A DNA stretch of 64,000 nucleotides from Pisaster brevispinus (taxonomy: Eukaryota > Echinodermata > Asteroidea > Forcipulatida > Asteriidae): positions 12,628,647-12,692,646 of the forward strand of contig JAMKCF010000006.1 in the NCBI GenBank assembly GCA_023634235.1, given 5' to 3'. The translations under genes were made by a program, and so were the position numbers. The notes beneath the pieces were generated by a model. The model was not told the DNA's origin. It did not search any database and worked only from the letters and a program-made list of their open reading frames with translations. Of this stretch, positions 1-11,700 are shown one piece after another. Within the stretch, counting starts at the first letter, position 1, and each line of letters begins with the position of its first letter.

Positions 1-784
1 TTTAATAATAATCATAATGATTTGGGAAGATAATCATCCTTACAGCAGCTGAGAAGCTGAATTGCGAAGGATGCAGCTACAGCGTGGTTGAGCCCCAGGC
101 ATGCATGTTGTGACTTTTGGCAGCCAGTGGAAGTACCTCTATGACTGCCAAGCTCTGCCAGAGATAAAAGTGTTTGATTTTTCCCAAAGGGAGACAAACT
201 GGTGACTCATTGAACAACTCTACTCATATATATGGCCCTAGCTGAGAATCGAACCAGGGCCACAGTAGTGACAGGCGAGCACTTTACGCACTAGCCACCC
301 ATGCCGCAAATGATTTTGAAATAATGAGCTTGAGTTAACAATATTTGAATAGAGAAAATGTTGAGTATAGGAATAATACAGCTGGTTACAGTATAGTAAA
401 ACAGGGTGATGAATGAAGACTACGACAGAGTAACAATTGCAATAAAACATACAGCGAAGACTAAAATGACAGTGAAAACTAAATGACAGTGATTGACAAG
501 CTGACAAATAAGCAACACAGATAATGACCAAACAATGACGCAGTGACAATCAATGAAACAGTGTGACAAACCAAAAATGATAAATCAATTAAACAGTCAC
601 AAACAATGACACAGACAGTAATCATAAAACCGGAGAGTGACACATCCAAACATAAAGGGGATGATAAAAACAATGTTACAGATTAACATGAACTATTACA
701 ACGGACAATGACAGTAAACAAATGGTGTGAAATCAACAATACATACTAAAGTTATATATATGCGGGGACAGTGAACAACAGCAG
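1..784. other. Intronic sequence of gene B at the left edge; no exon seen
   Basis: If gene B continues leftward, this is inside the intron after its last visible exon. No Gly-X-Y exon was found on the minus strand. It holds one tRNA-like element (about 235-312) and a purine-rich tract of short ACAGTGACA-type words (about 470-780) that looks like a decayed edge of the neighbouring minisatellite. Confidence 0.5.
235..312 (-). repeat. tRNA-like SINE head
   Basis: Read on the minus strand it has an A-box-like TGGCTAGTGCG and a B-box-like GGTTCGATTCTC at tRNA spacing. The cloverleaf is degenerate and no intact acceptor stem was found, so I call a tRNA-derived repeat, not a tRNA gene. Confidence 0.5.
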
Positions 785-2640
785 TACAGAAACAAAGAGT
801 GACATACAGTGATATACCATGTGAGATACAGCAGTACAAGGCAAATACAGTGACAGATGCAGTGACATACCACTTGAGGTACAGCAGTACAGGGACAGAG
901 ACAGTGACAGATACAGTGATATATGAACCATGTGCTGTACAGCAGTACAAGGACAAAGACACTCACAGATACGGTGATACACCATGAGAGGTACAGCAAG
1001 AGAGACAGTGACAGATACGGTGATACACCATGAGAGGTACAGCAAGAGAGACAGTGACAGATACAGTGATATACCATGAGAGGTACAGCAAGAGAGACAG
1101 TGACAGATACAGTGATATACCATGAGAGGTACAGCAAGAGAGACAGTGACAGATACAGTGATATACCATGAGAGGTACAGCAAGAGAGACAGTGACAGAT
1201 ACAGTGATATACCATGAGAGGTACAGCAAGAGAGACAGTGACAGATACAGTGATATACCATGAGAGGTACAGCAAGAGAGACAGTGACAGATACAGTGAT
1301 ATACCATGAGAGGTACAGCAAGAGAGACAGTGACAGATACAGTGATATACCATGAGAGGTACAGTAAGAGAGACAGTGACAGATACAGTGATATACCACG
1401 AGAGGTACAGCAAGAGAGACAGTGACAGATACAGTAATACACCATGAGAGTCAAGCAAGAGAGACAGTGACAGATACAGTGATATACCATGTGAGGTACA
1501 GCAAGAGAGACAGTGACAGATACAGTGATATACCATGAGAGGTACAGTAAGAGAGACAGTGACAGATACAGTGATATACCATGAGAGGTACAGCAAGAGA
1601 GACAGTGACAGATACAGTGATATACCATGAGAGGTACAGCAAGAGAGACAGTGACAGATACAGTGATATACCATGAGAGGTACAGCAAGAGAGACAGTGA
1701 CAGATACAGTGATATACCATGAGAGGTACAGCAAGAGAGACAGTGACAGATACAGTGATATACCATGAGAGGTACAGCAAGAGAGACAGTGACAGATACA
1801 GTGATATACCATGAGAGGTACAGCAAGAGAGACAGTGACAGATACAGTGATATACCATGAGAGGTACAGCAAGAGAGACAGTGACAGATACAGTGATATA
1901 CCATGAGAGGTACAGCAAGAGACAGTGACAGATACAGTAATACACCATGAGAGTCAAGCAAGAGAGACAGTGACAGATACAATGATATACCATGTGAGGT
2001 ACAGCAAGAGAGACAGTGACAGATACAGTGATATACCATGAGAGGTACAGTAAGAGAGACAGTGACAGATACAGTGATATACCATGAGAGGTACAGCAAG
2101 AGAGACAGTGACAGATACAGTGATATACCATGTGAGGTACAGCAAGAGAGACAGTGACAGATACAGTGATATACCATGAGAGGTACAGCAAGAGAGACAG
2201 TGACAGATACAGTGATATACCATGAGAGGTACAGTAAGAGAGACAGTGACAGATACAGTGATATACCACGAGAGGTACAGCAAGAGAGACAGTGACAGAT
2301 ACAGTAATACACCATGAGAGTCAAGCAAGAGAGACAGTGACAGATACAGTGATATACCATGTGAGGTACAGCAAGAGAGACAGTGACAGATACAGTGATA
2401 TACCATGAGAGGTACAGTAAGAGAGACAGTGACAGATACAGTGATATACCATGAGAGGTACAGCAAGAGAGACAGTGACAGATACAGTGATATACCATGT
2501 GAGGTACAGCAAGAGAGACAGTGACAGATACAGTGATATACCATGAGAGGTACAGCAAGAGAGACAGTGACAGATACAGTGATATACCATGAGAGGTACA
2601 GCAAGAGAGACAGTGACAGATTCAGTGATACACCATGTGA
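785..2640. repeat. 46-bp minisatellite, about 36 regular copies plus degenerate left flank
   Basis: The unit is 46 bases (CATGAGAGGTACAGCAAGAG followed by AGACAGTGACAGATACAGTGATATAC). Copies are near-identical from about 975 to 2,640 and decayed from about 785 to 975. Recurrent variants (CATGTGAGG, CACGAGAGG, GTACAGTAAG and a shortened GAGAGTCAAGCAAG unit) recur in the same order at about 1,350-1,560, partly at 1,910-2,060, and again at 2,220-2,430, which indicates a higher-order repeat. The right end is about 25 bases from the splice donor of exon 2665-2709, so the array fills the start of a gene B intron. Confidence 0.95.
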
Positions 2641-2664
2641 GGTAAAGACACCAGAAACATTTAC

Positions 2665-2709
2665 CTGTCCACCTGGAGTACCAGCATCACCTGTTCTTCC
2701 AGCGGCGCC
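2665..2709 (-). CDS. Gene B main-helix exon 17 (residues 343-357)
   Basis: A 45-base phase-0 exon encoding GAAGRTGDAGTPGGQ, with AG before and GTAAAT after on the minus strand. It is the last exon of gene B visible here. The following intron contains the 46-bp array. Confidence 0.88.
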
Positions 2710-5700
2710 CTACAATTTAAAAACAGTCAATTCAAGAAATTAAACATCTAATGATCCTTTGAAATAGTATATTTTCATTGTAATCATCAATATCAATTAA
2801 ATAAAGTCATCGTAATGAGGCAGCGTCCGAAATTGGGGCTTTTGCTAATGCAGTGGCTGAAACGTCGCACCATTGTGCGTTCAAGTAAGGTTGTTCTTAC
2901 CAACACCCTTAGCAACAGCCGTAGCCATAGCCATAGCTGCCAATTCGGATACAGCTTAATTGTCTATACTCAATACTATTCCAGAAAGTTCAACATGCTT
3001 TTAATACCAAGCATGGATTTAAAATTAACAAATTCTTTTTTTCTGGAAGTGTTTTCTTAAGACAAATTCTCACCGCATCTCCCTTCTCTCCTGGGGCTCC
3101 AATACTTCCTTGGGCTCCAGAGTTACCCTGTCAATAAAAATGACACAAATTAGAAATGTCTTTTATTTACACTTTATTTCTATAATCTGCCCAGACAATT
3201 AATCAGGTATCAAAATGTTATGTTTAAGAATATATCAAAAACATCTGACTTAAGCCGATGAAATTTTCACACACAAAGCCTTTTTTATGTATCTGACAAA
3301 CTGAAAGATCTTCTAAATTTTATCTGTAAAGTGCATGGAAACACAAGAAGTGAAAATAATTGTTTCAGAAGTCTGATAAAGTAGTTGTTGCTACAAAAGC
3401 TTTGAATGGAGACATTTCTTACTAGTTAGTCATAAAAGTGCTGCAATTTATTTTCCTTCCTGACTTACAGGGCTACCCACCACTTATATTGAGAGCTGTC
3501 CAAGGAGTTAGCAAAAAAGTTAAACACGCTGAAGTTTGTATGAATCCTTTACTTTACATTTCAGTTATCAATTTTCTTTCTTAAGTGTGAGGATTAAGGT
3601 TGGACTATTCTCAACCACATATCAGTATTTTCAAAACGTTCGGCAATGTTGAGTGGAGAACGATGTAGAACCAATGGAGGACTTTCATCCTTTGTTTCCT
3701 TGGTGGTGGGGGATACCAGACAAAACAGTAGCGATCATCATAATCATATTTCTGTACTGTGCAGAAACCTCCTCTGAAGTACACTAGCACATGCCAGAAA
3801 CATTATTATAGCGATAAGTGTTCTTTGACATTCATGACAAAACACAGGACCTACAGCTTTACATCCCATCCAAAGGACAAAGTGGTGTCTTGCTTAAGGA
3901 CATAAGTGTCAAAACCTGGACTCGAACCCACACTCTGCTGGTAACAAGCAACAGAGCTTGAGTTCGGTACACTCGACCGCTCGTTCACGACACGCCAGCA
4001 AAAGTTGATTATTTTTACTAACCGGGTAACCTACAGCACCTTGAACACCTGATGGCCCTGGTGCTCCCACTCCTCCCTGTACAAAGAAGAAATCCAGGAG
4101 ATTAATCAAAACTTAATTCCTGCTGAAATTAAGGACTGGTGAGTGTTGAGAAGAAGGGCCCAATGGCACGGCTTGAGACGGAATTCTGCGCTTACATTGT
4201 GAAGCGCGTGATTCTATGAGCCATAAGCACAGAACGCCGCGGTAAGCAGAGCCATGAAATTGCACCCAGGCCCCAGTTTCATAGAGCTGCTTCAGCAGGA
4301 CAGTATTGCTTAACAATTTGCTGATAAGCAAGAATGCGCAAGATACCAGCCACAAATGGTGACATGGTATTTCGGCTGGTTACCATATTCTGGAGTGCAA
4401 AGTTGTCTTGTGCTTTTAGTTGCTTTTTGTGCTTCTTATGCTTTTTATGCATCTCTATGGAATTAGCCCAAGGAGGTTAACATCGATTCTCAACCACCAG
4501 ATCTTGTGCACCATTGAAAATCATTCCAGCTTCACAGAAAGGTCTCCCAAGTTGAAAATGAAATAAATTTTCATTGCAAGAATAGGGTAAAATACACTCA
4601 AGAAAATAGATCAGATCAAATAAACATCAACCTGAAAAAACCCACAAAGTAACAATTGTACAGCTGGATATTTAGTTCCGGCATATGCCTTACAGTTAGG
4701 CCATACCTGAATTGGCGGCTAAGGCTGTAGCTGCCAATTCAGACATGAACTTCCAATAAATAAAGTAAACTTAAAAGCCAAACAATCACAACTTCTGTCA
4801 AGAATAAAAGCTCAAAAGGTTATCAAGGCTTGCAACTAGAGGAAGAGAGAAAAAAAAACCTGGTCACCACACAAAACTTTGTAAACTGTTTTTTATTTGT
4901 ATATGGCCCTGAAATGGAGGGAAAAATACAGGAAATCAGCTCAGAAGTAGCACAAGTGATTCTTGGCTAATTTACAAGTCTTTTTCATATTCTTTCTTAT
5001 TCTGCTGGGCAAATTTGGACTGATATGAATGTCTCTTAGATTAACTTACACGTGCACCAACAGCTCCACGTGCTCCTGCTGGGCCACCTGGACCGCTCTC
5101 ACCCTGTGGAAATAAAAACAAATTGAGACATCAAGTTTGAAAAGTTCCAACAAATCTTGTCGATTTATTACTTGATTTCAGAATTGTTGTTTAAGAATGT
5201 CCGACCTACATTTGCAGTTGTAAGTAAAATGTTTCAGTGTCAATAAATTGTCAATGAATTTTCTTATTTAAGATCTACTCCTGCCATGAGGAGAAATTAA
5301 ATTTCAGATTTGTTTTCTAAAAGTATGTATTTTAACAAGGGCAAAGAATTTTCAGTACCTAGAAGTAAGAACTTTCAAATTGCTGTTCGGTTCATTACAA
5401 AATCAACCTAAAACTCATTGCATAAATACCATATTTAACTGAAACAAAGAGCACAAGTTTAAATATTTGCTTTCCTGGACTACTTTCTTGGACTACTTTT
5501 TTTGGACTACTCGTTATTTCTTACCTCTGCACCTTCTTGTCCATCGACTCCAGCTACACCACCGGGACCCACTGCTCCCTGTAAAGACAAGGGAACAAGC
5601 CATTAACCCCAAACCCCTCAGATTCTGTTGACTGAAAACTACACTCCTACACAAGTAAACTGATTGAATGCTTCACATGGGATCAAGCATATCATATCAC

Positions 5701-8700
5701 GACCATATGCACAAGCGCCATTTTAAAATATACCCCAATGCATCCTGGGAAACCGAGTACAGCTAAAAAAGAAATAAAGTTGTCACGATGGACGCAGTGA
5801 TGTAGTTTACATGTAACTACGCCAGGTTGTATGTGTTGTGTGCAGCATTTCTTCAAAATCAGCGTACCACGATGGTTGCCGATGTTGCTAGGACTCGGAT
5901 TTTAAACGGTATCATTTGCGCGCTGATCATGCGCATTGCTGGGACACGCATATGGGCTATTTAGGTGTTGAGTCATGTACCATATAGTATTTGATTTTGT
6001 TAGAGTGAGACATCCTGTTACAAGACATCTCCAAGCATCACAAGGCCGGAAGGCCACATCAAGGTGAGGGCTACACTTAACTGATTTAGACTCAGTCAGC
6101 CTGAATCAACTGTCACCAAGGGCACGTTGCCACCTACTCCTGGGGCTGAAACAGGGTAACCCCCCCCCCTTCACAGTCCGTAATGATGTGGGAATGGGTA
6201 TCATCCACTAGGGCCTGGCTAGAGCAGAATGCACTCCCTTCCCGTCTTTTTACAAAGCAATTATAGTCAAATGCTTTGCTCAAGTGTCATGACTGAGATT
6301 CGAACCCACACTCTGCTGCTGACAACACCAGAGCTTGGGTCCGGCGAACTAGACCGCTCGGCCACGCCACGCCACAAGGAATGGTTCTAGTTTATGACTC
6401 AAAGGAGTTAGGGCTATTAAAGAGTTTTAGTGAAGTGAGTTTGGGGTGTATTTTCCTAAATTGACCATATTTTTGACCAAATGTGAGCACAATTGCAACG
6501 GATAATTTTCCTTCATCACAACTACAGTTTAAATTTGTTTGACTGACTGAGTTGTTTTCTCTTTGTATTAAAGGCCAAACAAATAATAGTATTAATAACA
6601 AACAATGGAAAAAATCAGTCTGGTTACTCATTTTGCACATACCCTTGGTCAAAAATACTGCAAATAGAAAGAAAACAAGAATAACTGTCTAACAAAAATT
6701 GTTGAAGTGTAGTCCCCCACCTTTTTAATATAAAACCATGTATAATAACAGAAACGTTCAGGCAAAAAAAAGATCATTTGAGCACATCACTTACTCTTCC
6801 TCCCTGAGCACCAGCATTACCACGAGAACCCTGGAGTCCAGCATAGCCCTGTGCCCCGACCTCACCAGCGACACCAGGGGCACCACGGCTTCCTGAAGGA
6901 CCTCTCGCACCAGTTGCGCCTGCTCCACCATTGGCCCCAGCAGCACCCTGTGCAAGAAAAAAAAAAGGCATAAGCATTCGATGACTCTTTCCGACACGGT
7001 TACTTTTGCTACACTGACCGAAGGTACAACAAAAATGTTTCTCTTGAATGATTCTCATAACTTGATACATTGATTTAAAACAAATTTGCATCAACAAACG
7101 TTAAAATAATTGTCATTCAAAAACGATATGTGAGTAGCTGTGTTAGGTTTGTAACTGTAGAATTGCACTTTTAGAGATCTTGAGGTCTTATTGCAAAAAA
7201 ATGGTGGGTGAGTCATTTTAGTGATCAATCATTAGTGGACATTATTTTAGTGGACTTCAATTAAGTGGACACCATTTTAGTGGACAATCATTTGTGTGGA
7301 CTGCGTTTTAATAGTGGACTTCAATTAAATGGACATCATTTTAGTGGACAATCATTTTAGTGGACAATCATTTGTGTTGACACCATTTTAGTGGACTTCT
7401 ATCAAGTGGACATCATTTAAGTGGACATCATTTTAGTGGACATCATTTTAGTGGACATCATTTTAGTGGACATTATTTTAGTGGACAATCATTTGAGTGG
7501 AAATCGTTTTAGTGGACACTATTTTAATGGACATCATTTCAGTGGGCATTGTGTCAGCAAACCAAAAAATCTTAATATTATCAAATCAACACTTACCATG
7601 TCACCAATAGAACCTGAAGCACCATCCTTACCAGCAAATCCCTGTCAAAGGAAAATCAAGGGTTTTACTGGTTATTTCAGTTTAATAAGATTATTTCAGT
7701 TTAATAAGATGAGCAGTATTAAAACAGTTTTACAAACACATTAATCATGCTGTCAAAATCTTCCTTGGTTCCTGGTATCCGTCAGTATTAAAGAAATACT
7801 GATTTTCATTATACTGAAAAGGGAACAAACTTTTTTAGCTCTTCCAGCCAAAAAAACCCAACTGATTTTCATTATACCAAAAAACAACTTAAAAATAAAA
7901 CAAAACAGGGGAACAGTGCCTACAACAGAGCCGCAGAAGCATTAGCAGTGCTTCAGAAAACAGCCACAGTAAAAACAACATAAAATATAAAAACAACGCA
8001 TTACAATGAATGATACATTTAAAAACCAGTTTGGGATGTGTGGATCGAGCCACAAGAAACTTACAACTGCACCAGTCTGACCTGGGGCACCATCTGAACC
8101 GCTCTCACCACGGAGACCTTGGATTCCTTGCAAACCACCTTCACCCTGGTCACCTACTTCACCCTGGTGGTGAAAAAAGTATATCATTTATTACAGCTGT
8201 GTAAAACTTGAAGTAAAAATCGTCAATATTATTGAGGGTTTTCCGATAAATGTAAACGTGAACTATTTGTGATGCAGTATTTAAAGAAGGTGTCAAGAGA
8301 TTTGGTTGAAGACTGAATAACTTTCTTCTCCAGTTGAATGATAAAACGGACAGAGTGTACGACAACATAGACTGGGTGAAGCTCGAAAACATTGGACCTA
8401 TCAGCAGAAGAGGAGACAGCTTCACCAAAACATCGTTTTATGGAGCGAAGGGGAGACAAACAAATGGAAAGACAGATGATAAAATGAACAGTTTATAACT
8501 GGTCTGAGTAATAAATTGTTTCAATTCCTAATACAGTCGACTCTCGTTAATACAAGATCCACCGGACTGGCCCATTTTCCTCGTATTATCCGAACCTCGT
8601 CTTAAACGCAGCGCACTATTTACATGTACATGTATACACACGTCGTCATAGTGCATGCACTACACACGTGTCTAGGCTAGAACGGAGCGGTCTGCTTCCT

Positions 8701-11700
8701 AGTACAGTTCTTACGAGCATCCTGTACACAAAAATATCAATGATAAATGCATTTTTGTTGACTATGATCATAGAAATTTAATATTTTGTATAACTCAAGA
8801 TAAAAATCATAGCAAAAGTCATGTCAAACTTGCCGTTCATGTGACCATGATGTGACAGATTCGATACTGCGTAGCGCCTATGCTGAACGTTGTTTTCGCT
8901 GGTAGCCGTCAGCGTGTAAGCGAAGTAGCATATCAAGCATAAAATACCAGCGAAATGTTTTTGGTTTTCGGATCAGACAGAACCGTGTAGTCGGTCCGAT
9001 CTGATAAATAGTTTGGCATCAAGAATGTTGTTTCCGAACCTTGACTGAACTGTAAGCTTTTACGCAACAATATTTTTCAGATCTCGCGGGACCGGTGAAA
9101 TACCTCGTATGAACCGGAGTCTCGTATCTTCCGAGCTCATATTAACGAGAGTCGACTGTAATATGATACTACACTGGATCGGTGCCTCCTTTTCTATCCT
9201 GCCAATTGAATACACTTGACTGCCTCGCTGAAAAAAAAACCCCAGGCATGACAAGGACTCACTTTAAACCCCCACACATGACAACTACCGACTGGAATCC
9301 AACAAACAAGGCAAAGCTATATCATAGAGATGGGTCATAAACAGTCAGTCATGACCAAGATTGGGAGAGTGAGGTATTACGTTGACTTACCTTGAAACCT
9401 TTCTGTCCCATGCTGCCCATCACACCAGAGCTACCCATTTGTCCCTGAATAACCATAAATCATAACAGGATTAATTTTTGTCTCAGTAAAGCAAACAAAC
9501 TTCATTCATTTTTTTTATGACAGGAAATCAAGGAAAAATACACACATCAGTGCAGAGAACATAATCTGCCAGACATTAGCAATAGTAAAAGTACTTCGTT
9601 TATGGTCTCGTTTATAGACAACTCTTCTATTGTAGTTAAAACAAAATCACAAACTGTTATATAAATGTCTTCATCCTGCCAGAACTTTGGTAAAACTGTT
9701 AAGAATATAATCCCAAATTTTTGCATTTTAAATGAAATTTGCATTTTCAAAAACTTGTTACATTTCATAAATTCTTTGAGTACAATAAATGTTTAAACTG
9801 AAGAACAAAATTTGCCAAAATGTTTACATTTTTCTTTTGTAGGAAGTTGCTAATCACAAGGCCGTAAAAACAGGCCACTCAAGATAGTCGGATAAAAAGT
9901 GGCAAAGAGGATAACAGAGGAGAAAATCAAAAAGTGGAAAGATGTTGTGAAATTAAAAAATTATGATATTTTCCTCATCCCAGACATTATGAGCCAATTT
10001 CAATGACAGAAGTGACTTACAGCGTTTCCAACCTCACCGTCGCTACCGTCTTGTCCACGTGTTCCCTTAAAAATGAAAAAAATAAAATATTAGAGAGAAG
10101 CTCCAAGGTCAGTTATGTGATGTACTCACTTTCCAATAGATAAAGTCCTTATGAAGGAGGTGGGGGGAGGAAATTACAAGTCTATAACCTAATGTTCAGT
10201 TCAAACAGTGAAAAATGTCATTGTATTTGGTACCCTTCAGTGCCAACTTTTCCAACAGTAAAAAACATTCATTGGCGCCACATTTTTAATATATGGGTCT
10301 TCACTTTTTGTACAAAAGTTGTTAAGTTCATTCCTGAATGTTGATGATATTTGATTATATTGGCATAAGTTTAAGACGCATGCCTGACATTATAAACAGA
10401 CGTGTACTTGGTGAACCACTTTTTGCATTACACTTTTATTATAACTGATTGTTTGGGTTCTGTGATTCCAAGAAATTAAGTTACTTAAGGATCTTAGTAT
10501 TAGTGGTTAGCTCTGTTTTTGTCCCATAGTAATCTTACCGTTGTTTTGATTAATTTCACAACTCGATCTCTGACAGAGGACCAGAGAGAATCAAACTTGT
10601 ATTAAACTTTGGTTTTGCTTGGCTCTGCAGCTGTCTTCTCATTTTAGAGGAATACATTACTTTTTTGAGGTTGCGGTGACACCATTGTACATAAATCTCT
10701 TTTGTGAGTAGTGGTGGTTCTGAGAAGAACAGGGTCAAACTACTGGTTCTGCTCAGGTCAAACTACTTGTTCTGCTCAGGTCAAACTACTGGTTCTTCTC
10801 AGGTCAAACTACTGGTTCTTCTCAGGTCAAACTACTGGTTCTCCTCAGGTCCATCACTACTCACAAAAGAGACGCGCATGGTGTCACCGCAAACCTGACT
10901 TGATTGTACGCCCACCATGCAATCTTTCAAATCCTAGTTCCTATTTTGCTTGACTTACCACAGTTCCTCTTGATCCTCGTTCTCCTCTCTCACCAGCATG
11001 ACCACGATCACCCTAAGAAAAGATGAGAAAGGCACAAGAGTCTTAAAGATTGCTCTAACTGGAGATGCTGCATCAAGACATCCACCAAGACTCTTCAAAC
11101 ATAGACTTATAAAACGGGTTTGTGTAATAAAGAACAACTGGCTGAGTGAGGAGCCCAGTAACGGCAGAGAATAACGGCACTGTTTTAACTATGTGATGAA
11201 TCTGCCTGACAGAAAGACTGCGAAAAGCTTTTGTTTGTTTGTTTTTGTTTTTTCCTCCTTGGAAGGTATTATACAAGATTGGTGGACATGACAAAATAGT
11301 CGTAGACAGTGTTTATGTTTTGTGTGATCAACAATATACATGAAATAATACACCTGGGAAAAATTGGCTTAATCCATTGTGTGAGTCAGGAGACAGAGTG
11401 AAAAACTATGCACAATTTTCTGAATGTAAACACATTTTTCTTAATTTGGGTTGTTAGAACCAAAATCAGCTGTTGCGTTTTATAGGTTTTCAGATACAGT
11501 TTTCTCCAATATGACTCCATTTTAGAGGGACATATTTCACAGAAAAAATGTTCTAGTATGAATTTCATAATCAGTAAGCTTTCAGAGTAGAATGAAACAA
11601 TGATGTTTTTTGTCCTAACAAAACCTTTATAGTCTAACTACCAGAAGAAAGCATGCTTCTTCATTCATACAGAACTCTCAAAATATTTGTCATTCTTGGC

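Noticed and set aside
733..2558. Open reading frames of up to 531 codons on the minus strand rich in LSLSLLLYLSWYITV-type repeats
   Set aside because: They are translations of the 46-bp minisatellite, open in several frames at once because the unit is stop-free. The region is intronic to gene B.
785..2640. CRISPR-like repeat array
   Set aside because: The copies are head-to-tail with no unique spacers, in an animal genome.
7421..7744. 107-codon plus-strand ORF with MDIILVDIILVD repeats
   Set aside because: Translation of the GTGGACATCATTTTA minisatellite.
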